Positions 53,039-62,065 are shown, numbered from the stretch's first letter. The stretch: DNA of 64,000 nucleotides from Hyphomonas jannaschiana VP2 (GCF_000685215.1 NZ_ARYJ01000001.1:496001-560000), one strand, 5' to 3'. The notes: generated by a model not told the origin, from the letters alone. A program made the numbers and translations.

Positions 53039-54895
53039 ATGACCCGCCTGCTGACCCAACCTGAAATCGACTGGAAAGACGACGGCACGCCCGTCGCCCG
53101 GGCGGCGGGCGACGTCTATTTCACTGCCGGCGATGGTCTCGGCGAAACCCGGGCCGTTTTTCTGGCGGGGTGCGGCCTGCCGGAGGCGTGGTGTGGGCGG
53201 GAAACCTTCACCATCGGCGAAACCGGGTTCGGAACGGGGCTGAATTTCCTCGCGGCCTGGGATCTGTGGCGCCAGACGCGGCCTTCGCCCACCGCTTACC
53301 TACATTTTGTCAGCTATGAGGGCTTTCCCCTCGCTAAAGACGACGCGGAACGCGCCCTCTCCGCCTGGCCGGAGCTGGCAGACCTGTCCGAGCGCCTCAT
53401 TGCAGTCTGGCCCGGCCCGGTACGCGGCGTCCGCCATTTCATCTGGCCGGAAGACGGGGTGACACTTACCCTTCACCTCGCTGATATTGCAGAGTCTTTT
53501 CCGGACAGCGTTTACCATGCCGATGCCTGGTTTCTCGACGGGTTCAGCCCCGCGAAGAATGAAGCCATGTGGGCGCCGGACCTGTTCAAATGGGTAAGTG
53601 AACGCAGCGTACCGGGTGCGCCAGCGGCAACCTTCACCGTCGCGGGCGCCGTGCGGCGCGGACTGGCCGACGCCGGGTTCTCCGTCGCCAAAGCGCCTGG
53701 TCATGGCAGGAAGCGGGAGCGTCTGGAGGCGCGCCTGGCCACGCCGCCCGCCCCGGAACCGGATATTTTCGGTTTGAACCGCCCCCTCCCCCGCGCAAAC
53801 CGTGTTGCCATTCTCGGTGCAGGCATTGCCGGGGCAAGCGCAGCCCATGCGCTGCAGCAGCTCGGCGCAGAACCGGTCATTTTCGACCCGGCAGACGGCC
53901 CCGCCAGCGGCGGCAGCGGCAATCCGATGGGCCTCGTCATGCCGCGCCTCGATGCCGGGGACACCGCGCAGGCCCGCTTGCTGGTCGATGCCTATCTTGC
54001 TGCTCGGCACGCCTATCGGGGGCGGCCGGGGGTGACGGAAACGGACGTCCGGCAGGTTCCGAAGGACGACGCGGAAACGGCCCGGTTCGAAAAGCTGCTG
54101 GCAGACCCGCCCCTGCCGCTGGAGGATCTGGAAGCCCTCGCTGGCGGCGGCCTGCTGCACAAGCGCGCCCTGATCGTGGAGCCGGCGAAGCTGATCCCTT
54201 CCCTGCTTGCGGGTGTAAAACAGCATTATGGCGCCGCGCCGGAGGTGGATCTGGCAGCGCGGACCGTGAATGGCGCTGAGTTCGACGCCATCATTCTCGC
54301 CAATGGCATGGCGGCGGGCAGCATGCTGCCCTGGCTGGAACTGGAAGCGCGCATGGGTCAGGTGGATTTCACCGAAGGCCCCGCCGATGCACCGCCTTTC
54401 GCCATGGCGAGCGGAACCTATGCGCTGGCCCTTGGCAGGAACCGCCTCTGGGGCGCGACCTTCGAGAAGGTTGCGCCGGATGCGGCGCCCTTCACTTCGG
54501 AGGCAGCCCGCGCGGAAAATCTGAGGGGTGTGGAAACGCTCTCCCCCTACTGGGTCCGTGACGCACGGGGCGAAAACCTCGCCTCCCGGGCCAGCCTGCG
54601 GGCAACCACGACTGACCGCCTGCCCCTGATCGGCGCGGTGCCGGACCATAACGCCTTCCTCGACGCCTTTGCCGGGATGCGAAAAGGGCGCCCCGCAGAT
54701 GCGGACGCCCCTTTGCTGGATCGTGTTTTCATTTCGTCTGGCTTTGGCGCCCGGGGCTTTACCTGGGGCCCCTGGGCCGGGTCCATTCTCGCCGCCCGCC
54801 TCTGCGGCGCGCCTGCCCCGGCCAGCCGGTCCGCGCTGGAGGCAGTTGCCCCGGCGCGGCTGCTGCTGAGAGCCTTAAAGCGCGGTCGCGCCTAG
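53039..54895 (+). CDS. mnmC: Bifunctional tRNA mnm5s2U34 biosynthesis protein MnmC
   Basis: 618 residues in two domains. The N-terminal methyltransferase (about 1-235) holds [19 protein letters not shown] (SAM loop) and [18 protein letters not shown]; the FAD-dependent oxidoreductase part starts with [22 protein letters not shown] and ends with the [21 protein letters not shown] motif. It turns cmnm5(s2)U34 to nm5 then mnm5(s2)U34 in tRNA wobble positions. Start at 53039; no strong Shine-Dalgarno is seen. The last 21 bp overlap the opposing small membrane protein gene. Confidence 0.93.
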   Translation: MTRLLTQPEIDWKDDGTPVARAAGDVYFTAGDGLGETRAVFLAGCGLPEAWCGRETFTIGETGFGTGLNFLAAWDLWRQTRPSPTAYLHFVSYEGFPLAKDDAERALSAWPELADLSERLIAVWPGPVRGVRHFIWPEDGVTLTLHLADIAESFPDSVYHADAWFLDGFSPAKNEAMWAPDLFKWVSERSVPGAPAATFTVAGAVRRGLADAGFSVAKAPGHGRKRERLEARLATPPAPEPDIFGLNRPLPRANRVAILGAGIAGASAAHALQQLGAEPVIFDPADGPASGGSGNPMGLVMPRLDAGDTAQARLLVDAYLAARHAYRGRPGVTETDVRQVPKDDAETARFEKLLADPPLPLEDLEALAGGGLLHKRALIVEPAKLIPSLLAGVKQHYGAAPEVDLAARTVNGAEFDAIILANGMAAGSMLPWLELEARMGQVDFTEGPADAPPFAMASGTYALALGRNRLWGATFEKVAPDAAPFTSEAARAENLRGVETLSPYWVRDARGENLASRASLRATTTDRLPLIGAVPDHNAFLDAFAGMRKGRPADADAPLLDRVFISSGFGARGFTWGPWAGSILAARLCGAPAPASRSALEAVAPARLLLRALKRGRA

Positions 54896-55084
54896 CGCAT
54901 CGGCGGTGCGGATCACCGCCAGGCGCAGGCCGCCATCCTCATGCGGGGTGAAAGACAGTTCCAGCCCCGCCATTTCGAAGGCCATGTGGCCTTGCATCAT
55001 TGAAAACCCGACCATGGCCGCCACGGTAACCAGCGTGATTGCGAAAATCAGCCAGTTGCTGGTCAGATAGGTCCCCTTGCTCAT
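54875..55084 (-). CDS. Small membrane protein after the psp operon
   Basis: 69 residues: one membrane helix ([23 protein letters not shown], about 10-31) and a C-terminal domain with [26 protein letters not shown] precedes the ATG. It lies 62 bp after pspC on the same strand and may be co-transcribed with psp. Family not recognised. Confidence 0.55.
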   Translation of the reverse strand: MSKGTYLTSNWLIFAITLVTVAAMVGFSMMQGHMAFEMAGLELSFTPHEDGGLRLAVIRTADALGATAL

Positions 55085-55146
55085 TGTTCCGTTCCTTTAC
55101 CGGAGTCTGTCAGTTGATATTGCCGCTGGTTTGTTTTGTGTGCGGA

Positions 55147-55599
55147 TCAGTTATTGCCTTGTTCGAGATCGCGGAATTCCTTGCGCAGGCGCCACTCGTC
55201 TGATGTGACCTTGCGCTCGATGCTCCGCAGACGCTCGTCGAGGTCCATGAAGGTGTATTTGAGATTGCCGAAGGTGACGCGCGGCCGGTCTGAAACGTTG
55301 CGCCAGAATGCGTCTTCATCCGGGGAGACCGACGCCAGGCCAAAAGGGCGGCGCGGCGTGATCATCCAGATTGTGACGTATGCGATCAGGGCGAGCGGCC
55401 CCATCACGAAGAAGAAGGCAAGCACGGCCAGGACACGGACCAGGACCGGCTCCCAGCCAAAGCGCTCGGCGAGGCCACCGCAGACACCGGCGATGACCTT
55501 GTCTTCGCGGGAGCGGTAGAAACGCTTGGGATTGGGGGAACCATAAATCCGGTCTTCGCCGTGAACGGCATCGCGGTATGGGCGGGAGTGGCGGGACAT
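55147..55599 (-). CDS. pspC: Phage shock protein C
   Basis: 150 residues. The PspC domain RFYRSREDKVIAGVCGGLAERFGWEPVLVRVLAVLAFF...YVTIWMI is unmistakable, with one to two membrane helices; a charged, coiled-coil-like C-terminal half (LDERLRSIERKVTSDEWRLRKEFRDLEQ) follows. It senses envelope stress with PspB. It follows pspB by 11 bp. Confidence 0.93.
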   Translation of the reverse strand: MSRHSRPYRDAVHGEDRIYGSPNPKRFYRSREDKVIAGVCGGLAERFGWEPVLVRVLAVLAFFFVMGPLALIAYVTIWMITPRRPFGLASVSPDEDAFWRNVSDRPRVTFGNLKYTFMDLDERLRSIERKVTSDEWRLRKEFRDLEQGNN

Positions 55600-55610
55600 T
55601 TATTTATTCC

Positions 55611-55868
55611 TCAGTCGTCAAAAGTGGGGCGGGAGCGGCGGGGCGGAGGGCGTTGTTCCTCCGCCTCCCCGGCTTCGAGCAGACGCTCGAGCGTTTCGAT
55701 ACGGCGTTCCATGGCCTTGGCCGAACGCCAGAGGTCTTCCATCATCCGCTCATCGTCCGGCATCAGGGTCTTCTGCTTCCGCCACTGGGTGATGTAGTGG
55801 AAGATGATACCGGGAAACCCGATGAAGATGATGCCAACGATGGCAATGGCCATAAATTCCTCAGGCAT
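55611..55868 (-). CDS. pspB: Phage shock protein B
   Basis: 85 residues: an N-terminal membrane helix (FMAIAIVGIIFIGFPGIIFHYITQWR) then a coiled coil (ERMMEDLWRSAKAMERRIETLERLLEA), as in PspB. It starts in the stop codon of the small gene before it (TGATG). Confidence 0.9.
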   Translation of the reverse strand: MPEEFMAIAIVGIIFIGFPGIIFHYITQWRKQKTLMPDDERMMEDLWRSAKAMERRIETLERLLEAGEAEEQRPPPRRSRPTFDD

Positions 55869-55978
55869 CAGGCGGCCTCATTCTTCTTGGCGCGGCGGTC
55901 TTCAAGTTCCAGCGCGACCAGTCCAGGCGTGCAAACCACGGTCAGAAAGCCGGCAAGGCAGGCGAGCGAAAACAGCAT
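55868..55978 (-). CDS. Small membrane protein gene between pspA and pspB (36 aa)
   Basis: An open frame of 36 codons starting ATG at 55978 and stopping TGA at 55868-55870. The protein begins MLFSLACLAGFLTVVCTPGL, a hydrophobic helix of about 20 residues, and ends with a charged tail (ALELEDRRAKKNEAA). GGAGG lies 9 nt before the ATG, overlapping the end of pspA, and the stop TGA overlaps the pspB ATG (TGATG). Coupling on both sides and a proper ribosome-binding site argue for a real gene. It is not PspD by length or order. Function unknown; membrane partner of PspA/B/C is inference. Confidence 0.7.
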   Translation of the reverse strand: MLFSLACLAGFLTVVCTPGLVALELEDRRAKKNEAA

Positions 55979-55982
55979 GTGA

Positions 55983-56663
55983 TCAGCCCTCCGACTTCTT
56001 GGACGACGACTTGGAACGTTTTGCCTTCAGGGCAGCGAGTTCCTTCTCGATGCTTTCGTCCTGCTCGAGGGCAGCGAACTGGGCTTCGAGGGTCGGCTCG
56101 GCGCCGCGGATCTGGTCGGCATAGGCTTCCATCTCGTCGACCTTGCGCTCGATATTGCCGTAGCGGGCAAGCGCTTCGTCGACGCGGCCGTCATAGACCT
56201 GGCTGCGCATGCGGATCCGCTGTTCGGCGGCTTCGCGGCGCATCATCAGGGCACGATGCTTTGCCTTGGCCTCGTCGAGCTTCGCCTGCAGCTTGGACAG
56301 ATCGTCCTGGCGCTTCTCGAAGGCCTCTTCAGCCGCGGCCATGGCATTCTTGCGGCGGTCGATTTCGGCTTCGGCCTTCTGCTTGGCGATCAGGGCGCCG
56401 CGGGCCAGGTCTTCACGGCCCTTGTCGATGGCGAGTTCGGCCTTGTTGGCCCAGTCGTCACGCACAGAGGTGAAGTGGGCGATGTCGCGTTCCATCTCTT
56501 TCTTGTCGGCCATGGCACGGGCAGCCGCGGTACGAACCTCGACCAGCGTGTCTTCCATTTCCTGAATGATCAGGCGTGCGATTTTTTCGGGGTTCTCGGC
56601 ATTGTCGAGCATCGCATTGATGTTCGAGTTGATGATGTCACCGAGGCGGGAGAACAGACCCAT
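55983..56663 (-). CDS. pspA: Phage shock protein A
   Basis: 226 residues, the ESCRT-III-like PspA/Vipp1/IM30 family. MGLFSRLGDIINSNINAMLDNAENPEKIARLIIQEMEDTLVEVR is the amphipathic helix and first coiled coil, followed by long helices to about residue 200 and a basic tail. It binds stressed inner membrane and, in other systems, inhibits PspF by binding it. Start at 56663 has AAAGGA 9 nt upstream. Second gene of the sigma-54 operon. Confidence 0.97.
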   Translation of the reverse strand: MGLFSRLGDIINSNINAMLDNAENPEKIARLIIQEMEDTLVEVRTAAARAMADKKEMERDIAHFTSVRDDWANKAELAIDKGREDLARGALIAKQKAEAEIDRRKNAMAAAEEAFEKRQDDLSKLQAKLDEAKAKHRALMMRREAAEQRIRMRSQVYDGRVDEALARYGNIERKVDEMEAYADQIRGAEPTLEAQFAALEQDESIEKELAALKAKRSKSSSKKSEG

Positions 56664-56691
56664 TGTGGTGTCCTTTCGTGTCAGGGGAGGA

Positions 56692-56823
56692 TTAGAAGAA
56701 GAAACCGCCGAGGAAGACGCCCGCGGCAAAGAACATCCAGGTCTCTGCGGAACGGGTCGACAGCCACCGGCCAAAACGGCCTGTGTCCGATCGGGCTTCT
56801 GAGCGGGTGTAACGGTCTTCCAT
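56692..56823 (-). CDS. Small membrane protein gene at the head of the psp operon (43 aa)
   Basis: An open frame of 43 codons from ATG 56823 to TAA 56692-56694. The first half is polar and basic (MEDRYTRSEARSDTGRFGRW), the second is hydrophobic and aromatic (TWMFFAAGVFLGGFFF), which would insert as a C-tail-anchored helix. AAGGA lies about 12 nt before the start. The sigma-54 promoter is 59 bp upstream and pspA starts 28 bp downstream, so it is the first gene of the operon. No family recognised. Function unknown; a link to membrane stress follows from position. Confidence 0.65.
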   Translation of the reverse strand: MEDRYTRSEARSDTGRFGRWLSTRSAETWMFFAAGVFLGGFFF

Positions 56824-56881
56824 TTTCTGTTTCGTCCTTCTGGTTTCGAGCAACGCCCGTCGCTCTGAGCTCTTCTCTCAT

Positions 56882-56897
56882 TTCAAGGACCGTGCCA
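56882..56897 (-). promoter_or_regulatory. Sigma-54 promoter of the psp operon
   Basis: The minus strand reads TGGCACG-GTCC-TTGAA, matching TGGCACG-N4-TTGCW with a single change (C to A in the -12 element); the -24 GG and -12 region are correctly spaced. It precedes the small gene at 56823 and pspA, as expected for a PspF-driven operon. Confidence 0.85.
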
Positions 56898-57022
56898 GAC
56901 CAAAATTAATTTTGTAAGTTGTTGATTTTGCTTGATAAAAAAGTTTCTCAGCATCATCCGCGAAATATTTTTTCGTTTTTTCCAATATTTTTTTAGTCGA
57001 TTTTACATTTGTTTTTGACTAT

Positions 57023-57044
57023 TTTGACCAAATGATTGGTCAAA
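57023..57044. promoter_or_regulatory. Palindrome centred on the pspF start codon
   Basis: TTTGACCAA (57023-57031), ATGA (57032-57035), TTGGTCAAA (57036-57044): perfect 9-bp arms with the start codon in the 4-bp centre. In RNA it is a hairpin enclosing the AUG; in DNA it is an operator-like site. Confidence 0.7.
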
Positions 57045-58135
57045 CCACACAGCTCATCGGGGAATCCCCTGCCTGGCTCAGCGCTCAGGAGCATGTTTCC
57101 CGCGTCGCCACGCTGGAACGGCCGATTTTGGTGATCGGGGAGCGCGGCACTGGCAAGGAATTGATCGGCGAACGCCTGCACTTCCTGTCAAAGCGCTGGG
57201 AAGGCCCGTTCGTGAAGGTGAATTGCGCCGCCTTGTCGGAAACACTGCTCGACAGCGAGCTTTTCGGGCATGAACGCGGCGCCTTCACCGGCGCGACCGA
57301 GCAGCGCAAAGGCCGGTTCGAACTGGCAGACGGCGGCACGATCTTCCTCGACGAGATCGCCACCGCGTCCCAGCAGGTGCAGGAGAAACTGCTCCGGGTG
57401 GTCGAATATGGAGAGTTCCAGCGCCTCGGCGGGTCACGCGTGCTGACCACCAATGTGCGCATCGTCGCCGCGACCAATGCAGACCTGCCTGCCATGGCGG
57501 AGGCAGGCGAGTTCCGCTCAGACCTGCTCGACCGGCTCGCCTTTGACGTGATCACCCTTCCGCCACTGCGCGCCCGGCGGGGGGACGCCACTCTGCTGGC
57601 CGATCATTTTGCCCGACGCATGGCCATTGAGATGGGGGAAGACTTTCCCGGCTTCGCCCCGTCCGCCATTGCAGCGATCGAAGCGCATGACTGGCCGGGC
57701 AATGTGCGGGAGCTGCGCAATTTCGCCCAGCGGCTGGCACACCGCTCCATGGTCATGACACCCGGAGAGCCGGTTGTGTTTGACCCGGCAGCCCTCGATC
57801 CGTTCGAGTCGCCCTGGCGGCCGCAATCATCGCCCGGCAAGCCCGCCCCTGCCCGTCCAGCGCCGCCTGTTTCATTCGAAGCGGAACCCGGACGTATCGA
57901 TCCGTCTGTGACGGCCGATTTCCAAGCCCAGGTGGCGGCATTCGAGATGCGCCTGATCGATGAAGCGCTCAGCTGGGCCAAGGGGCATCAGGGCCAGGCA
58001 GCCGATGCGCTTGGTCTGACCTATCATCAATTCCGCGGCCTTTTGAAAAAGCACGATTACGGAAAGAAGCCCGGAAAGCCGAAAGACGAAGAAGACGGCG
58101 CGCCCCTCAACGGCGGTCCGCGCCCTGCCATGTGA
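57032..58135 (+). CDS. pspF: Psp operon transcriptional activator PspF
   Basis: 367 residues of a sigma-54 activator without a regulatory N-terminal domain. Walker A is IGERGTGKELIGERLH, the sigma-54-contacting loop is ERGAFTGATEQRKG, Walker B is GGTIFLDEIAT and the arginine fingers lie in EFRSDLLDRLAF. A linker (about 250-310) leads to a Fis-type HTH (GHQGQAADALGLTYHQFRGLLKK) and a lysine-rich tail. It aligns from residue 1 with E. coli PspF length, so the ATG at 57032 is right, although no Shine-Dalgarno is visible; that codon lies inside a palindrome. It activates the divergent psp operon and is probably held by PspA. Confidence 0.95.
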   Translation: MIGQTTQLIGESPAWLSAQEHVSRVATLERPILVIGERGTGKELIGERLHFLSKRWEGPFVKVNCAALSETLLDSELFGHERGAFTGATEQRKGRFELADGGTIFLDEIATASQQVQEKLLRVVEYGEFQRLGGSRVLTTNVRIVAATNADLPAMAEAGEFRSDLLDRLAFDVITLPPLRARRGDATLLADHFARRMAIEMGEDFPGFAPSAIAAIEAHDWPGNVRELRNFAQRLAHRSMVMTPGEPVVFDPAALDPFESPWRPQSSPGKPAPARPAPPVSFEAEPGRIDPSVTADFQAQVAAFEMRLIDEALSWAKGHQGQAADALGLTYHQFRGLLKKHDYGKKPGKPKDEEDGAPLNGGPRPAM

Positions 58136-58137
58136 GA

Positions 58138-58497
58138 TCAGTATCCGCAGAAGGCCTTCATCTGGCCGATAAGGTTTGCGTAGTCGATTGGCTTGGTCAG
58201 GACGGGATGGTTCGCAAACTTTTCGTCCTGATGATAAGTGTCATTCCCGGACAGGAAAACAAATGGGGTTCCATCCGCCTGAAGACGTTCTGCGATCGGT
58301 GTGGACGTGGTGCCCCGTAGGTTCATGTCCAGAATGGCCGCACCAACCGGCCGCTCGTCCAGAATCGCCAGGGCTTCCTCGACACTCCCGACCGGATTGA
58401 GTACCGGATACCCAGCCTCCTGTAATCTCATCTGAACGTCGATTGCGATGAGGAACTCATCCTCAACCAGCAGAATGGGGCTTTTTTCCGAAGTCAT
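58138..58497 (-). CDS. Single-domain response regulator
   Basis: 119 residues, a CheY-like receiver only. ILLVEDEFLIAID has the acidic pocket, GAAILDMNLRG the phospho-acceptor Asp, FVFLSGNDT the Ser/Thr, and VLTKPIDY the Lys. Its start overlaps the stop of the kinase gene upstream (58494-58497), so the two are a coupled pair, the receiver probably being phosphorylated by that kinase. Confidence 0.9.
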   Translation of the reverse strand: MTSEKSPILLVEDEFLIAIDVQMRLQEAGYPVLNPVGSVEEALAILDERPVGAAILDMNLRGTTSTPIAERLQADGTPFVFLSGNDTYHQDEKFANHPVLTKPIDYANLIGQMKAFCGY

Positions 58498-61400
58498 CTG
58501 ACACCTTTCTTCCGGAACCTGAACTGCGCCCAGAGGCCTTCCGGCCTGTACTCAATCTGAACCTTTCCATCCAGCGTATGGGCCAGGCTTTGCTCAATCA
58601 GCACGCTGCCAAACCCGCGGCGCGTTGGCGGCGTCACCGGTGGGCCACCCGTCTCGACCCAGGTGAAGATGGCCTCGTTCTGCTCCAAGTCGCTCCCGCG
58701 CTTCCAGGTCACTTCAAGCTGGCCGTTTTCGGTCGACAGAGCGCCGTATTTGGCAGCATTGGTCGCCAGCTCATGCAGGATGAGCCCGAACGTATGGGCC
58801 GCTTCCGGGCCCAGTACGAGTTGGGGTCCGGACATCGACACCTGCCCGTCCAGGCCGCCAGGCGCGTAAGGCAGCACCTGGTCGCGCACCAATTGGGAAA
58901 TGTCGGCATTGCTGCGGGTCGTATCGATCAGCAAGTCATGGCATTTCGAAATCGCCATGAGACGTCCGACAAAGGTTTCCCGGAAGGACTCAAGGTCGGA
59001 AGCCTCCCGCAATGTGTGCGACGCGATGGTCTGAACCGTTGCCAGCGAGTTCTTTACCCGGTGGCTGAGTTCGTTGACCAGCATTTCACGGTGCTGCTCG
59101 GCCTTCTTGCGGTCGGAAATATCGAAGCCGGACGCCACAACATGGGTCACCGTTCCACTCTCATCCAGAACGGGTGCCAGCAGATTTGCCACAGCGATCC
59201 GTCCGTCTCCGGAGGTCCGGACTGTTGTATCATGACGAACGCGCTCCCCCTGCGCCGCTCGCAGAACACAGAGGCGCAGCTCATCTCGGGCATCGGCATC
59301 ATGGGACCACCAATACGTCTCCCAGAAATGCTTCCCCACGACATCTGACGCCTCAAGCTTTGCCGTCGCCAACGCAGACTCATTCACATCCACAATAATG
59401 CCATCCGGCGTCATCAGGGTCACGAACGAAATCAGATTGTTCAGAATGGCGCGTGCGTGCTCTTCCTGCTCGCGCAGTTTCGCTTTGGCCTGCTTCTCCC
59501 TGGAAATATCTGAATAGTATACGGCAAGCCCGTCATCGACCTTCGCAGCCGTGGCCTTGTACCAGATTCCCCTACCGGAGCGCGCCGGATAGAAGAACTC
59601 CCCCTGCCAGGGCGCGCCATTTTCTGCAGCATCGATGAGCTTGTCGAACACCCCCAGATCCGGCAGCAGGGGCGCTTGCCGGAGCAAAGTGGTTGAGAGC
59701 ATGGTATCAGGATCCAGGCGGGACAAACGCTGAGCGGCCGGGTTGGCATAGACGATACGAAAATCGGTTATCTTCTTGTCGGCCCCGCGTACACTCCTGA
59801 AGATAATGAAGCCGTCCGGTGTGGTCTGGTGGAAGGCCCGAAGCCGGGCCTCGCTTTCTTTCAACCGCAATTCGGACCGCTTGCGTTCAGTGATGTCCGA
59901 GAATGTCACCGCAAACCCCGCCTCGATCCTCACCGCAGCGATACGAAGCCAGCCCTTTTTTTCCGGGATAGGTAACGGAATTTCCGTTTCAAGCGGCTCG
60001 CCCGTTTCGACCAGGTACACACAAGCCTCAAAGAGAGGATGCTGCAGGTCGATTTTCGTGTCCTTCCGCAGCGTCTGTCCCACCATCACACTGGCGGGCC
60101 TGCCGGCAATCCGTTCGGCCGCCGGGTTTGCATATTCGCAGACGAAATCCGCAATGCCGCCCTGCTCGTCAAACACAGTACGGAACATCAGGAAGCCATC
60201 GGGCGTGGTCTGCTGAGCGGCCCGGAACCGTTCCTCGCTGCGCCTCAGCTCAAGCTCGGCGCGCTTCGAATCGCTGATGTCGGTGAAAGAGACGGCAAAT
60301 CCATCATCCACTCGCACCGCCGAATAGCGGAACCATCCAAATGTTCCATTGGAAAGCGGGAATTCGAGTTCGCCCTGAATTGTCTCACCCGTTTCGACTA
60401 CACGGCAATACGCATCGAAAAGCCCGATGTCCCGGTTGCGGGGGTTCCTCTGCAGCATCCCGTGGCCGGTCATCTCGGCCGGATCGATCATCAGCATTCT
60501 GCCAGAGGCCGGGTTTCCGTACTCGCAGATAAAATCCTCGATCTCGCCTGAGGAATTCCGTGCACTGCGGAACACCATGAAGCCATCCGGGGTTGTTTTC
60601 TGGATTGCCTGGAACCGCGTATTGCTGGCGTCCAGCTCCTGCCGCATCTGCTTTTTCTCGGTGATGTCGTCGATCACCGAAATCATGTACTCGACTTCAC
60701 CCTTTTGATTGTGGGCACAGGACACGGACAGGCTTGCCCAAACGACACTGCCATCCTTGTGGGTATAGCGCTTCTCGATATGCATCGAATTGCGCTCGCC
60801 AGAGAGCATTTCCTCCATGAGGTCGAGCCCCTCCTGAAGATCCTCCGGATGCGTCAGGGACTGGAAATCACAATCCTTCAATTCCTCTTCGGAATAGCCG
60901 AGGATCTCGCAAACCTTCCGGTTTGCACGCAGCCATCTTCCGTCTGGCGCAACTTGCGCCATGCCGACGGCTGCGTTCTCGAATATTGCACGGAAACGTT
61001 CCTCGCTCCGGTGAAGGGCATCATCCTTCTGTTTTTCCTGCGTGATGTCTTCGATCACCGAGATAAAATAGTCGACATCCCCGCTCTTCGAGCGAGCGCA
61101 CCCAACCGTCAGTTTGACCCAGACAAGCGTCCCGTCCTTCCGGAAGTAGCGCTTCTCCATGGAATACGAGTCGCGCTTGCCCGCGATCGTCTCTTCCAGA
61201 AGGGACAAGTCGATATGCAGATCGTCCGGATGGGTAATGTCCTGGAAGGTCAGCTGCATCAGCTCATCGGCTTTATATCCGGTGATGTCGCAGGCCTTCT
61301 GGTTCACCTGCAACCAGGACCCGTCCGTGCCGACAATCGCCATCCCGACGGCCGCATTCTCAAATGTGGCCCGGAAACGTGCTTCACTTTCGGCGAGCGC

Positions 61401-61820
61401 CTGGGACGTATTATGCTTTTCCGTGATGTCGCTGATAATCGCGACGAAATGCTCGACCTTGCCTTGCGCGTCGCGCGCACAGCCCACAGTGAGGATCGCC
61501 CAGACGATGCTGCCATCCTTGTGGATATAGCGCTTGTTCATCTGGAAGGAGCGCCGCTTCCCGGCGAGCATCTCCCGGAACAGCATGATCTGAAGTTCGA
61601 CATCGTCGGCATCGGTGACAGCATCGGTGTGCCTGCCAGCGAGTTCTTCCGGCTTGTAGCCCAGCATTTCAGCGAAACGGAGATTGCACCGCAGGATCGT
61701 GCCGTCGGAATCGATGTGCGCAATGCCGACCGCACCATATGCCAACGGGTTCGTCATCCCCTCTCCGTCAAGGGGAGGAAGGGACGTGTCATCAATCCGC
61801 TGGGCGGTGGACCTGTTCAT
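58494..61820 (-). CDS. Seven-PAS-domain HWE-type sensor histidine kinase
   Basis: 1108 residues, soluble, without an obvious membrane helix. About seven PAS units precede the kinase: three similar PAS-PAC blocks (about 20-390, each with FENAAVGMA, an ITHPDDL-like and a KDGS(I/T/L)VW motif and ending DITEK), three of a second kind (about 400-785, each with TTPDGF), and one last. The kinase starts near residue 910: HREMLVNELSHRVKN with the phospho-His at about 920, then LHELATNAAKYGALS (N box) and TWVETGGPPV, the W-x-E of the HWE family. GFGSVLIEQSLAHTLDG is the G box. No haem- or flavin-binding residue can be asserted. Signals unknown. Confidence 0.9.
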   Translation of the reverse strand: MNRSTAQRIDDTSLPPLDGEGMTNPLAYGAVGIAHIDSDGTILRCNLRFAEMLGYKPEELAGRHTDAVTDADDVELQIMLFREMLAGKRRSFQMNKRYIHKDGSIVWAILTVGCARDAQGKVEHFVAIISDITEKHNTSQALAESEARFRATFENAAVGMAIVGTDGSWLQVNQKACDITGYKADELMQLTFQDITHPDDLHIDLSLLEETIAGKRDSYSMEKRYFRKDGTLVWVKLTVGCARSKSGDVDYFISVIEDITQEKQKDDALHRSEERFRAIFENAAVGMAQVAPDGRWLRANRKVCEILGYSEEELKDCDFQSLTHPEDLQEGLDLMEEMLSGERNSMHIEKRYTHKDGSVVWASLSVSCAHNQKGEVEYMISVIDDITEKKQMRQELDASNTRFQAIQKTTPDGFMVFRSARNSSGEIEDFICEYGNPASGRMLMIDPAEMTGHGMLQRNPRNRDIGLFDAYCRVVETGETIQGELEFPLSNGTFGWFRYSAVRVDDGFAVSFTDISDSKRAELELRRSEERFRAAQQTTPDGFLMFRTVFDEQGGIADFVCEYANPAAERIAGRPASVMVGQTLRKDTKIDLQHPLFEACVYLVETGEPLETEIPLPIPEKKGWLRIAAVRIEAGFAVTFSDITERKRSELRLKESEARLRAFHQTTPDGFIIFRSVRGADKKITDFRIVYANPAAQRLSRLDPDTMLSTTLLRQAPLLPDLGVFDKLIDAAENGAPWQGEFFYPARSGRGIWYKATAAKVDDGLAVYYSDISREKQAKAKLREQEEHARAILNNLISFVTLMTPDGIIVDVNESALATAKLEASDVVGKHFWETYWWSHDADARDELRLCVLRAAQGERVRHDTTVRTSGDGRIAVANLLAPVLDESGTVTHVVASGFDISDRKKAEQHREMLVNELSHRVKNSLATVQTIASHTLREASDLESFRETFVGRLMAISKCHDLLIDTTRSNADISQLVRDQVLPYAPGGLDGQVSMSGPQLVLGPEAAHTFGLILHELATNAAKYGALSTENGQLEVTWKRGSDLEQNEAIFTWVETGGPPVTPPTRRGFGSVLIEQSLAHTLDGKVQIEYRPEGLWAQFRFRKKGVR

Positions 61821-62065
61821 GAATGCTCACACTTTGTTCGAATTGTTTAGCCCGCTACGAATGAGTCATCGATTAAAGGTGAAATGTCCCGCCGCACCTG
61901 TCAAACAGGGAAAACGGCGCCTCTCACAAACCTCAGACGCGAATGGAGGGAATGTAACGCCGCACCCTCTTTTTGCCGGCCCCAGTCTCGCCCATCTCTT
62001 CAGTAGGAGTCGCGTCGTGCGATATTCTGGGTCATAATGGCCATCCAAAAAGAAGGAGACCGCTC

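Noticed and set aside
53300..54649. 449-codon open frame opposite mnmC
   Set aside because: Antisense to a complete MnmC with both domains intact.
60705..61850. 381-codon open frame opposite the PAS kinase
   Set aside because: Shadow of repeated PAS coding sequence; no ribosome-binding site or domain.
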